This document shows, piece by piece, positions 33,859 to 45,485 of a DNA stretch of 64,000 nt; position 1 is the stretch's first letter; each line of letters starts with the position of its first letter. The notes under the pieces were generated by a model. It saw nothing but the letters and a program-made list of their open reading frames with translations, did not search any database and was not told the origin of the DNA. This DNA comes from an uncultured Actinomycetes bacterium (lineage in GTDB: Bacteria; Actinomycetota; Acidimicrobiia; Acidimicrobiales; RAAP-2), in the NCBI GenBank assembly GCA_903825035.1, contig CAIJYV010000024.1, positions 1 through 64,000 on the forward strand, written 5' to 3'. Position numbers and translations under genes: made by a program.

Positions 33859-34089
33859 ATGTACACCTGGATTGTTATTGGAATTGAAGCGGCGAGCGCC
33901 TTGGCGCTAGTTTTCCTAGTCCTGTTGCACTCTGGCCGGGGAGGCGGAGTATCAGGCATGCTCGGTGGCGCAACACTTGAAGCGGCCTCGGGTTCGACAG
34001 TCGTTGAACGCAACTTGGACCGCATCACTATTGCGGTGGCTCTCGTATTCGCCTTTTCGACTCTCACACTCGACCTACGACTTCAGTAG
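33859..34089 (+). CDS. secG: Preprotein translocase subunit SecG
   Basis: 76-residue inner-membrane subunit that stimulates SecYEG export. It has two hydrophobic helices (about 3-22 and 52-72) flanking the family loop LLHSGRGGGVSGMLGG. ATG 33859 is chosen for its upstream GGAGGCG; the longer open frame has no support. Its position after tpiA is the conserved one in actinobacteria. A secreted solute-binding protein gene starts five bases after its stop. Confidence 0.92.
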   Translation: MYTWIVIGIEAASALALVFLVLLHSGRGGGVSGMLGGATLEAASGSTVVERNLDRITIAVALVFAFSTLTLDLRLQ

Positions 34090-34093
34090 TTTT

Positions 34094-35647
34094 ATGACCT
34101 TTCAAAGGTCCGTCCTTGCCCTCCTTGTGATGGCGACAACGCTCCTGGTCGCGCCAGTTTCAGCTCGGGCTTCCGTTAATACTCTGTATGTGTCGGTTCC
34201 TGGCCCGCTGGATGGTTGCATAAGTTCTTCAGTAAATTCGTCAGATTTTTCCGTGGCCGTTGGCGATCTCCTCTTTCCATCTGCCTTCATCAATGGACCT
34301 CAGGACCAACCTCAAGGTAGTGGGGTAGCGATTGTCTCTGCGGAACTCAATTCCATTTCCCCCGAAACGGTGAATTACACAATTAGTTCTGGTCTTAAAT
34401 GGTCAAACGGAAAGCCGTTTTTGGTTGATGACCTGATTTCCTGGTGGCAGCGATCAAAAGCCATTCCGTCAGTTACTACCGAAGGATACCGAGCAATCAC
34501 TTCAATGACGGTTTCGAGCGATGCCATGAGCGTTGTAGCAACTTTTGCAAAGCCCTTCGCAAATTGGTCTTCTCTTTTTCGTGATGTTCAATATCCAGGG
34601 GTAGCGCTCGACTGCCGATTGTCAAACTTGTTGAGGCGTCCAACTCTTGGCTACTACGTGGTTTCGTCCGTCTCTAAACATCAAATTGTTCTGGTCAAGA
34701 GCTCCCAGCTGAGGTCCGCAAGAGCACGATACGGACGAGTTGTTATTTCTGATCTCCTGCCCACTTTCCGCCACTGGGCCTCAAACTTCGTAGGTGAAGT
34801 ACCTTCTGTTAGCGCTCAGTCAATTTCTTCGATTTCTGGCATCCAACAGTTACGAGCGAATGTCGTGGCGAGCACCAATCTCGTGCAGCTAGGTTTTTCG
34901 ACACATCGCGCAAACATGTCCCTTCCCGCTTTTAGGGAAGCTTTGGGTGTTTCGGTCAATCGCCAAATCATGGTCAATTCGATCTATGGGGCGGCGACAC
35001 TTTCGGTGAAGCCAGCGCCGCTTTTGTTTTTTACGCAGCACTCGTCAAGTTCAATCGCTTCAAAGTATTTTGCACCTTCAGATTGCCTAACTTGTGCACT
35101 CGAAGCACTACATCGGGGCAAGTACAGCCAGGCCGGCGGTGGGTGGAAAGATTCTCACGGTAAAAACGTTTCTGTACGCATGGTGATTGGGCCCTCTGCG
35201 GCTGATCATGCAGCAGCGAACTTCATCGTCAATACTTGGCGAGTAATAGGGATTCCTGTTTTCCAGGTCTCAGTTAATACTGAGGCAAAAGTTTCAGCAG
35301 CCTTGGCGGCCGGCTCTGCGGACGTGGGGGTCTCAACACGCTCCGTTACATTTGGTCCTTTCGTCCCAGCTCGGTCATTTTTCGGAGCAGTCTTCGCGGA
35401 TAGTCGCACCCAGGGACTGCAAAGTACGGCTATTTCAAACCTGGGGCAAGTGGCTTCTTCGGATTTGAATCCAAATAGCTCCGCTTTGGAGTGGGCCGCG
35501 CTCGATAGCGCGGTTACTCACTCGTTTTTGGCGAGACCGCTGTTCTTTCAGCCGACCATTCAAGCTTGGAGTTCACGCTTTACAACCTTCGTTGGAAGTG
35601 GATCCGTGATTTCCCTATTCGACCAGATTCCATCCCTACGGCCATAA
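34094..35647 (+). CDS. Secreted solute-binding protein, peptide/nickel ABC type (SBP_bac_5)
   Basis: 517-residue exported protein. It begins with a classic signal peptide: MTFQRS, a hydrophobic stretch to about residue 20, then VSARAS with an AxA-type cleavage site. No lipobox cysteine is present, so it is not an ordinary lipoprotein. The segment SGLKWSNGKPFLVDDLISWW is the OppA/DppA-family motif. The substrate is unknown. No permease or ATPase genes are adjacent, so it is an orphan that must share a transporter elsewhere or serve another role. It is probably co-transcribed with secG. Divergence from standard OppA is considerable. Confidence 0.75.
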   Translation: MTFQRSVLALLVMATTLLVAPVSARASVNTLYVSVPGPLDGCISSSVNSSDFSVAVGDLLFPSAFINGPQDQPQGSGVAIVSAELNSISPETVNYTISSGLKWSNGKPFLVDDLISWWQRSKAIPSVTTEGYRAITSMTVSSDAMSVVATFAKPFANWSSLFRDVQYPGVALDCRLSNLLRRPTLGYYVVSSVSKHQIVLVKSSQLRSARARYGRVVISDLLPTFRHWASNFVGEVPSVSAQSISSISGIQQLRANVVASTNLVQLGFSTHRANMSLPAFREALGVSVNRQIMVNSIYGAATLSVKPAPLLFFTQHSSSSIASKYFAPSDCLTCALEALHRGKYSQAGGGWKDSHGKNVSVRMVIGPSAADHAAANFIVNTWRVIGIPVFQVSVNTEAKVSAALAAGSADVGVSTRSVTFGPFVPARSFFGAVFADSRTQGLQSTAISNLGQVASSDLNPNSSALEWAALDSAVTHSFLARPLFFQPTIQAWSSRFTTFVGSGSVISLFDQIPSLRP

Positions 35648-35667
35648 TCGAGTCTCAAGAAAACGGC

Positions 35668-35673
35668 TAAAGT
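35668..35673 (+). promoter_or_regulatory. -10 box of tRNA-Leu(GAG)
   Basis: TAAAGT ends ten bases before the mature tRNA 5' end, so the primary 5' leader would be only two to four bases. It has the same geometry as the other two tRNA genes. Confidence 0.5.
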
Positions 35674-35683
35674 GTTAGTCCAC

Positions 35684-35766
35684 GTCGAAGTGGTGAAATG
35701 GCAGACACGCTAGCATGAGGTGCTAGTGCTCGAAAGGGCGTGCGGGTTCAAGTCCCGCCTTCGACA
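35684..35766 (+). tRNA. tRNA-Leu(GAG)
   Basis: Acceptor stem GTCGAAG pairs perfectly with CTTCGAC. The D stem is GTG/CAC, anticodon stem CTAGC/GCTAG, and loop ATGAGGT gives anticodon GAG (reads CUC and CUU). A long variable arm TGCTCGAAAGGGCG marks class II leucine. The T arm is GCGGG-TTCAAGT-CCCGC and the discriminator is A. CCA is encoded at 35767-35769, unlike the other two tRNAs here. The 64 bases from 35767 to 35830 hold no gene; a weak CCCGAC/GTTGGG hairpin lies at about 35780-35795. Confidence 0.96.
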
Positions 35767-35819
35767 CCAATAAGTCTCGCCCGACGACTGTTGGGTTCTC
35801 GGTGGACAATTTTGGTCGC

Positions 35820-35830
35820 TACCATGGTCT
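35820..35830 (+). promoter_or_regulatory. Putative promoter of nadK-recN
   Basis: TACCAT (35820-35825) is five bases before ATG 35831. RNA starting near 35831 could be read leaderless from that ATG, or from GTG 35846 by means of GAGGAG at 35836-35841. Confidence 0.5.
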
Positions 35831-36647
35831 ATGACGAGGAGCACAGTGACGCAACTGCTATTTGCTGCATTTTCTAATAGGCCTGATGCCCTTGCCCTTG
35901 CCGACGAGGCTTGTTTGGTCTTTTCTAACGAGGGCGTCGAGGCGCGGGTAGTGAGACTGGATCTTGACGAGGATCCATCCCTTGATGAGTCCTCTTTGGT
36001 CATATCGCTTGGGGGCGATGGGACCTTCCTAAAAGCGTCGCGCCTTGCTCACCACGTGGGAGCTCGAATTCTCGGTGTGAATTTGGGTCGCGTGGGATTT
36101 CTACTCCGAGTTGAGCCACTTGACTTGATAACTGAGATTCGGTCCGCGATGACCAATACAGATTGTGAACATCGGTTGGCTTTGGAGATCTCGATTGATG
36201 GACAGGAGCGCACTGAATTCGCTCTGAATGAGGTTGTAGTTGAACGCGACTTACCCGGACACATGGTCAAAGTCGAAACAACTGTCGACACCGAGGAATA
36301 CCTCTCTTACGTAGCTGACGGGCTGATGGTCTCAACACCGACTGGCTCAACTGCCTACAACTTCTCCGCGGGTGGGCCTGTGGTTGATCCCAATCTCGAT
36401 CTCATGATTCTGACCCCCATCGCCCCACATTTCACAATCAGTCGATCGGTCGTTATGCCCGGCAGCAGAATCGTGCGAATTGTGGCAGTCGACCGTCCTG
36501 CCGTAATCGTCACCGACGGTGTGCTTGTAGGCAAGCTTGATATGGGTCAGGGTATATCTGTCAAAAAGAGTCCACTTCCGGTCAAGGTTGTAGGGGCAGA
36601 ACAGACCGATTTGGCCTTTCGTCTTCGACGAGGCTTGCGTGAGGGCC

Positions 36648-36655
<8 letters not shown>
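35831..36655 (+). CDS. nadK: NAD kinase
   Basis: Phosphorylates NAD to NADP. The 274 residues include the kinase motif GGDGTFLKA (61-69), VNLGRVGFLL, NEVVVER, and STPTGSTAYNFSAGGP of the NAD-binding domain. The start is uncertain. ATG 35831 fits a leaderless promoter and gives an N-terminal length similar to M. tuberculosis PpnK; GTG 35846 has a good ribosome site. It overlaps recN by eight bases, the conserved nadK-recN pairing. The usual upstream tlyA is absent; a tRNA lies there instead. Confidence 0.93.
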
Positions 36656-40477
<3,822 letters not shown>

Positions 40478-40488
<11 letters not shown>

Positions 40489-41380
40489 CGAGATTCTCCG
40501 GGCCTACCTTGTGTGGTTAACCGTGGAGCGAGGCCGCCGGCCGGCAACCAAAGAGGCTTACGAGAGGGATATACGCAATTTCCTCGACTGGCTCGGTATT
40601 CGAGCTGATGACATCAGTAAGGTCAAAGCTGCTGATATTGATCGCTTCATCTCGCAACTGCGAATATCGGGGCTGGCCGAAAGCTCGGTGGCACGTGTTA
40701 GCGCTTCGTTGCGCGGTTTCTTTTCCTTCGCCTTGGGCGAACACTACATTTTGAATGACCCAACAGCAAACCTAAAGCCTCTCAGGCGCAAACGGTCGCT
40801 TCCAAAGCCCATTAGCGAAGCTGACATGGCAATCCTGCTGGACTCGATAGATGGGGATGCGCCAATGGACCGGCGGGACTCCGCTCTTCTCGAGCTTCTC
40901 TATGGAACTGGATGTCGTGTTAGTGAAGCCATCGGCATTCGACTCGGCGACTTGGATTTCTCGGAATCGCTAATCAAAGTCACGGGCAAAGGTGCGAAGC
41001 AGCGCTTGGTGCCTATGGGCAAGACGCTCGTCGGGGTGATTGGCCGTTATCTTCAATCCGGTGCCAGACAAACGCTCTTACACGAGAAGACGTCAGATCG
41101 CCTATTTTTGAGTGCTCGAGGATCCGACCTGACTCGCCAAGGAGTTGACCTTATAGTTCGAAAGCGAGCAATGGCGGCGGGTTTGCCTTCGGCCCATCTC
41201 TCCGCTCACGTTTTTCGTCACTCGTGCGCCACTCACATGCTCGAACATGGTGCCGACATCAGGGTCGTTCAAGAACTATTGGGGCACGCCTCTATTGCCA
41301 CAACCCAGGCCTACACTGCATTGACCGACTCTTCCTTGCGTCGCGAGTATCTAGAGGCCCACCCACGAGCGAATGGTTAA
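40478..41380 (+). CDS. xerD: Tyrosine recombinase XerD
   Basis: Resolves chromosome dimers at dif together with XerC. The 300 residues comprise an N-terminal SAM-like DNA-binding domain (5-95) and a catalytic domain with the complete set Arg147 (GTGCRVSE), Lys171 (TGKGAKQR), His244 and Arg247 (HVFRHSCATH), His270 (LLGHASI) and nucleophile Tyr279. The start is TTG 40478 inside the nudix gene. XerD rather than XerC is inferred from the conserved position after the Rv1700-like nudix gene. It is not part of any visible integron or phage. Confidence 0.93.
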
Positions 41381-41383
41381 TTT

Positions 41384-42007
41384 ATGAGCACACAAGATCT
41401 TCTGTTTCTCTTTGCCCTTGTTGTTTCCGTGATGGTCCATGAAGTGACCCATGGTTACGTGGCCCTCTTATTTGGGGACAGAACCGCCAAAGAGGCTAAT
41501 CGACTCACTTTCAATCCTCTTCGCCATATTGATGTTCTCGGGACTTTGATCATCCCCTTCATTTTGATCATCAGCGGTCTAACACCGTTCGGCTGGGCTA
41601 AACCAGTTCCTGTTGATCCGACGCGCCTTCGAAACCCCAAGAATCAATTTCCAATCGTGGAGATTGCAGGTCCGATTTCAAACGCAGTGATGTCGGCTCT
41701 AGCCTTCGTTCTTACCGAACTCTCGATCCATCAGGTGTTTCTGCCAGGCTTTGTAAACCTGTGGATCGATTTTGGCTTGGTTAACGTCGTGTTGGGGATT
41801 TTCAACCTCTTGCCAATTCCGCCTTTCGACGGTTCCGCGCTCCTAGAGCGCTTTTGGCCCAACTCAAAACGAGCCTCGTACTTCAAGTTCAGAAGTTATG
41901 CACTCCCAATCACGATGGGTGTGATTTTCATCGACAATCAAACTACCCACATCATCAGTGGGCTTCTGTACCACGTGCAGAACTGGTGGTTTTCGCTTCT
42001 TTTTTAG
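41384..42007 (+). CDS. M50-family site-2-type membrane metalloprotease (YwhC-like)
   Basis: 207-residue membrane protein with four to five hydrophobic helices. The zinc site is HEVTH (His19, Glu20, His23) in helix 1, and the third ligand is Asp149 in NLLPIPPFDGS, typical of the compact S2P subgroup without PDZ domains. An AKPVPVDP-type loop is also characteristic. The substrate is unknown; relatives cut membrane-bound regulators or signal-peptide remnants. It lies between xerD and the scpAB block, where mycobacteria carry a ParA-like gene. Its last four bases overlap trpS on the other strand. Confidence 0.87.
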   Translation: MSTQDLLFLFALVVSVMVHEVTHGYVALLFGDRTAKEANRLTFNPLRHIDVLGTLIIPFILIISGLTPFGWAKPVPVDPTRLRNPKNQFPIVEIAGPISNAVMSALAFVLTELSIHQVFLPGFVNLWIDFGLVNVVLGIFNLLPIPPFDGSALLERFWPNSKRASYFKFRSYALPITMGVIFIDNQTTHIISGLLYHVQNWWFSLLF

Positions 42008-42972
42008 TTAAGGCCCATGGCGGTTGCTGCGCGATCATAAACGGCAGCCGATACAACTGACGCCTTCTGTGCACCTTTACGCATCAAGTTCTCTAGTTCG
42101 GCTCGGTCGCCCATGAGGTCGGTGTAGCGCGCTTGAATTGGGCTTAAAGATTCGATGATCAGTGCTGCGAGTTCAGACTTGAAGTCTCCGTAGCGAGTGA
42201 ATTTTGCGGCCACCTGCTCTGGACTCTCAGATGAAAAAGCCGAGTACACGTCGAGGAGATTCGCCAGACCAGGTTTGTTTTCCCAGTCGTAACGCATCTC
42301 ACCATCAGTGTCGGTGACGGCCTTCTTAATTTTTTTCTCAATGTCGGCTGCCGAGTCAAAAATATCTAACTTTCCCAAAGGGCTGGAGACGGACTTAGAC
42401 ATCTTCCGAGTTGGGTCCTGGAGGTCCATTACTCGAGCCGCCACTGGCGGCTTCGAGAACTCAGGCACGGTAAAGGTTTGTCCGTAACGGTTATTGAACC
42501 GCTCCGCGATCTCCCTGGTCAATTCGAGGTGCTGTTTTTGGTCATCACCGACTGGGACCTTATTGGTGTCGTACAGCAAGATATCTGCGGCCATCAATAC
42601 CGGATAGGTCAGCAGACTTGCGCGCTGTGCCTCTTGCCGTGCGGCCTTATCTTTGAATGCCACCATCCGCGTCAATTCACCGTAGGACGCCACGCACTCG
42701 AGAAGCCAGTTCATCTGTGCGTGGTAGGGGACGTGGCTCTGAACAAAGAGTGTGCAGACCTCTGGGTCAAGTCCACTAGCAATTAAAGCGGCGCTCAATT
42801 CCAGCCGCTGCAGACGCAAATCTTCGGGGGTGATATCGAGCGTCAGAGAATGCAAATCCACCACGCAGAAGAATGCTCCAGAATCTTGACTTTCAACCCA
42901 CGATTTAATCGCACCGAGGTAATTTCCTAAGTGTGGCGTGCCGGAAGGTTGAATACCCGAAAAGATTCTCAT
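42004..42972 (-). CDS. trpS: Tryptophanyl-tRNA synthetase
   Basis: Class I aminoacyl-tRNA synthetase charging tRNA-Trp. The 322 residues have FSGIQPSGTPHLGNYLG at the N-terminus, which holds the HIGH-type motif (PHLGN, 13-17), the GDDQKQHLELTREIAERFN adenylate region and KMSKS (190-194). The length is typical. The gene is alone on the minus strand, convergent with the M50 gene and divergent from scpA. The ATG at 42972 has TAACAT exactly six bases upstream, although the spacer TGAGGA could also serve as a ribosome site in a longer transcript. Confidence 0.96.
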   Translation of the reverse strand: MRIFSGIQPSGTPHLGNYLGAIKSWVESQDSGAFFCVVDLHSLTLDITPEDLRLQRLELSAALIASGLDPEVCTLFVQSHVPYHAQMNWLLECVASYGELTRMVAFKDKAARQEAQRASLLTYPVLMAADILLYDTNKVPVGDDQKQHLELTREIAERFNNRYGQTFTVPEFSKPPVAARVMDLQDPTRKMSKSVSSPLGKLDIFDSAADIEKKIKKAVTDTDGEMRYDWENKPGLANLLDVYSAFSSESPEQVAAKFTRYGDFKSELAALIIESLSPIQARYTDLMGDRAELENLMRKGAQKASVVSAAVYDRAATAMGLN

Positions 42973-42984
42973 TCCTCAATGTTA
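42973..42984 (-). promoter_or_regulatory. Leaderless promoter of trpS
   Basis: TAACAT on the minus strand (42979-42984), six bases (TGAGGA), then ATG 42972. No T-box or attenuator-like structure is seen. Confidence 0.55.
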
Positions 42985-43011
42985 GGAGTTGGCGAGTAAG
43001 CCTCAGGGCAC

Positions 43012-43023
43012 TATTCTTAGTCC
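43012..43023 (+). promoter_or_regulatory. Leaderless promoter of the scpA operon
   Basis: TATTCT (43012-43017), six bases, GTG 43024. Uniquely among these sites a reasonable -35 box, TTGGCG (42989-42994), lies 17 bases upstream. It would drive the long run scpA to plsC. Confidence 0.65.
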
Positions 43024-43800
43024 GTGACCTTCGTCGTGACGACGCCGTCCTTTAACGGCCCAATAGAGCTGCTCCTCCAGTTGATCTCCAGCCACGAGGT
43101 CGATATCTTGGACGTGCCCATAGCCCCAATTGTGGATGCTTTCGTTGCGGTTTTGAAAGATGACGCAATCGTTATCGAAGTCGAAGACCTTTCTGACTTC
43201 CTCCTGATTGCCGCGATCTTGGTTGAGATGAAATCGACGCGCCTACTTCCCGGTCGAGACAACACTGAACCCGACGAGGAGTTCGTTGGATGGGAGGAGC
43301 GAGATGTTCTCTTGGCTCGTCTATTGGAACTGCGAACTTACGCCGCGTTGTCTGACTCCTTCACAGAGCTTTTTGACCGTGCCGCACGCTCAATAGCTCG
43401 GATTAAGGGAATAGATGACGGTTTCGTTATCGACCCGCCGGACCTTTTGGCTGGTGTGAGTATTGCCCAGCTAGCCGCCGCGTACCTTCGTGGAATCGAA
43501 GATAAGCCGGTTCCAGTTGTCAGGCTAAATCACGTAACGGTTGACGCGGTCACCGTTGCGGAAACTGTCGTGTCCTTGGCCCAGAGGCTTCCAAGCATGG
43601 GAAAGATTACTTTTAGAAAACTGACCGAAGGCCTCTTGACGCGAATTGAAATTATCGTTCACTTTCTCGCTCTTTTGGAGTTGTGCAAGTTAGGACACCT
43701 AGATCTGGGTCAGGGGACAACATTCGGTGAAGTTGAAATCGAGTGGATTGATAATGACGACAGCCTCAATCTTGAAAGGATCGACACATATGAGGGATGA
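43024..43800 (+). CDS. scpA: Segregation and condensation protein A
   Basis: Kleisin subunit bridging the SMC heads in the bacterial condensin. The 258-residue protein starts with the family's FNGPIELLLQLISSHEVDILDVPI. LLIAAILVEMKSTRLLP follows near residue 65, with an acidic middle and a C-terminal winged helix (FLALLELCKLGHLDL). The GTG start fits the leaderless promoter. It overlaps scpB by eleven bases. SMC itself is not in the window. Confidence 0.93.
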   Translation: MTFVVTTPSFNGPIELLLQLISSHEVDILDVPIAPIVDAFVAVLKDDAIVIEVEDLSDFLLIAAILVEMKSTRLLPGRDNTEPDEEFVGWEERDVLLARLLELRTYAALSDSFTELFDRAARSIARIKGIDDGFVIDPPDLLAGVSIAQLAAAYLRGIEDKPVPVVRLNHVTVDAVTVAETVVSLAQRLPSMGKITFRKLTEGLLTRIEIIVHFLALLELCKLGHLDLGQGTTFGEVEIEWIDNDDSLNLERIDTYEG

Positions 43801-44374
43801 CCTGTCACTGGAAGAAACGCTCGAGGCCCTCTTAGTTGTAGCCATTGAGCCGATTTCCGCAGAAGAGCTTGCCGACATCATTGAGCAAGATGTAGAGGAT
43901 GTAAAAAATGTGCTCCGAGCGCTAAAGGACGAGTACGAGAATTACCGCAGAGGATTCAGACTCTCTGAGCTCGCGAGCGGTTGGGTATTTCAGTCCTCTC
44001 CCGATGTCGCTCAGTGGGTTACAAAATTCGCTAACAGAGATGTGTCTCACCGAATGTCTTCGGCGGCACTCGAGACGTTGGCCATCATTGCGTACCGTCA
44101 GCCCATTTCGAGGGCTCAAATTACAGCACTCCGCGGCGTAAATGTTGATGGGGTCTCGCGACTATTGGAGCAACGCGGTTACATCGAAGAGGTGGGTCGC
44201 GCCGAGGGACCTGGACAGCCAATTTTGTATGGCACATCTGAATTGTTCCTTGATCGAATGGGATTGAGTTCTTTAGATGACCTTCCTCCAATTGAACAGT
44301 TCATGCCGCCGGTGGAAACAGCGCAAGCCCTGGCTGATGAGATGGCTGGCGAACTCGTGTCGGAGTCTGAGTAG
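43790..44374 (+). CDS. scpB: Segregation and condensation protein B
   Basis: Condensin accessory (kite) subunit that binds ScpA. The 194 residues form two winged helices. Family marks are LEALLVVAIEPISAEELA, the RGFRLSELASGWVFQS strand, LETLAIIAYRQPISRAQI and RGVNVDGVSRLLEQRGYI, a near-standard ScpB core. ATG 43790 has AAAGGA nine bases upstream and lies inside scpA; a longer open frame would overlap scpA by over 70 bases and is not conserved. The stop overlaps the rluB GTG. Confidence 0.94.
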   Translation: MRDDLSLEETLEALLVVAIEPISAEELADIIEQDVEDVKNVLRALKDEYENYRRGFRLSELASGWVFQSSPDVAQWVTKFANRDVSHRMSSAALETLAIIAYRQPISRAQITALRGVNVDGVSRLLEQRGYIEEVGRAEGPGQPILYGTSELFLDRMGLSSLDDLPPIEQFMPPVETAQALADEMAGELVSESE

Positions 44375-45120
44375 TGGCCGAGGGAGAAGGCGAGCGTCTT
44401 CAAAAGGCATTGGCGAGAGCCGGGTACGGCTCGAGGCGAGCCTGCGAGGTTTTAATCGATGCTGGTCGGGTCACGGTTGACGGACAGGTAGCAATACTGG
44501 GCCAACGAGTTGACCCTGAGAGCCACGTGATCTGCGTGGATGGCAAGCTTGCCCAAACTGTTGAGAACAAGATTTACTTTTTGCTCAACAAACCACTCGG
44601 AGTGGTAACTACTGCATCTGATCCCCAGAATCGGCCCACGGTCCTTGATTTAGTGTCAACTGACACTCGCATTTTTCCGGTTGGTCGATTGGACATGAAT
44701 ACCGAAGGTCTCCTGTTGCTCACGAATGATGGACGATTGGCGCACTTGTTGACACATCCCTCCTCGGGGATCCCAAAGGAATATTTGGCACGTGTGGACG
44801 GCGACCCGTCTCCCGGGGATCTACGGCGACTCCGCGAGGGCGTGATGTTAGAAGATGGGATGACAGCACCGGCTCAGGTAAGCCGCGTCTCTGAAGGTTT
44901 GATTCGGATCGTGATTCATGAAGGTAGAAACCGGCAGGTGCGAAGAATGTGTTCGGCTGTAGGGCACGACGTGACTCGATTGGTTAGAACTCGTATCGGA
45001 CCGTTGCAGGATGCCACTTTGGCACCTGGAGCATTCCGCCAACTATCAATCAGCGAGGTTCGAAAACTGATGGAGGCGGTAGGACTCACCGCGGAGCTCG
45101 TAGCTTCCATGCCCTCATGA
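44374..45120 (+). CDS. rluB: Ribosomal large-subunit pseudouridine synthase, RluB/RsuA family
   Basis: 248-residue pseudouridine synthase. The N-terminal S4 RNA-binding domain (ERLQKALARAGYGSRRACE, 7-25) precedes the catalytic domain with Asp107 in GRLDMNTEGLLLLTNDG and the HEGRNRQVRRM motif. RluB modifies 23S rRNA helix 80-93 region; RsuA-type relatives look alike, so the exact uridine is not certain. The GTG start shares one base with the scpB stop. The position scpB-rluB-cmk is conserved in actinobacteria, but here three aromatic-pathway genes stand before cmk. Confidence 0.92.
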   Translation: MAEGEGERLQKALARAGYGSRRACEVLIDAGRVTVDGQVAILGQRVDPESHVICVDGKLAQTVENKIYFLLNKPLGVVTTASDPQNRPTVLDLVSTDTRIFPVGRLDMNTEGLLLLTNDGRLAHLLTHPSSGIPKEYLARVDGDPSPGDLRRLREGVMLEDGMTAPAQVSRVSEGLIRIVIHEGRNRQVRRMCSAVGHDVTRLVRTRIGPLQDATLAPGAFRQLSISEVRKLMEAVGLTAELVASMPS

Positions 45121-45485
45121 GCCTTATGGTGAGGGGGATACGTGGCGCGACGGTGGTCGCCAGCGACCAGCCACTCGAAATTGCGACTGCCACGCAAGAG
45201 TTACTGGTTGCCATGCTTTCTCGCAACGCTCTGTCGGTAGATGACGTAATTTCTGTTCTGTTTACCAGCACACCTGATTTAGTGAGCGCATTCCCCGCCA
45301 GCGCTGCCAGAGATGCAGGTTTCGCTGGAGTTCCGTTAATTTGCTCACAAGAAATACCGGTACCTGGTTCAATGGCAAGGGTTGTTCGAATCTTGATGCA
45401 CGCCTACTCAGACCGTGCAAAATCTGAAATTGACCACGTCTACCTAGGCGAAGCACAGGCGCTTCGTAAAGACCTTGACCAATAA
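45117..45485 (+). CDS. aroH: Chorismate mutase, AroH type
   Basis: Rearranges chorismate to prephenate. The 122-residue protein is of the trimeric AroH (B. subtilis) class, not the helical AroQ class usual in actinobacteria: RGIRGATVV (6-14) with active-site arginines, TATQELLVAML, the LFTSTPDLVSAFPA region, EIPVPGSMARVVRILMHAY and a VYLGEAQALRKDL end. It overlaps rluB by four bases and tyrA by eleven. Directly followed by prephenate dehydrogenase, it supplies that enzyme's substrate. Confidence 0.92.
   Translation: MSLMVRGIRGATVVASDQPLEIATATQELLVAMLSRNALSVDDVISVLFTSTPDLVSAFPASAARDAGFAGVPLICSQEIPVPGSMARVVRILMHAYSDRAKSEIDHVYLGEAQALRKDLDQ

Noticed and set aside
33489-34067. 192-codon minus-strand open frame over tpiA and secG
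   Set aside because: It covers two well-identified genes, has no ribosome site and shows no family similarity by eye.
35780-35795. CCCGAC/GTTGGG hairpin after tRNA-Leu(GAG), considered as a terminator
   Set aside because: The stem has a G-T pair and only two T follow; too weak to call.
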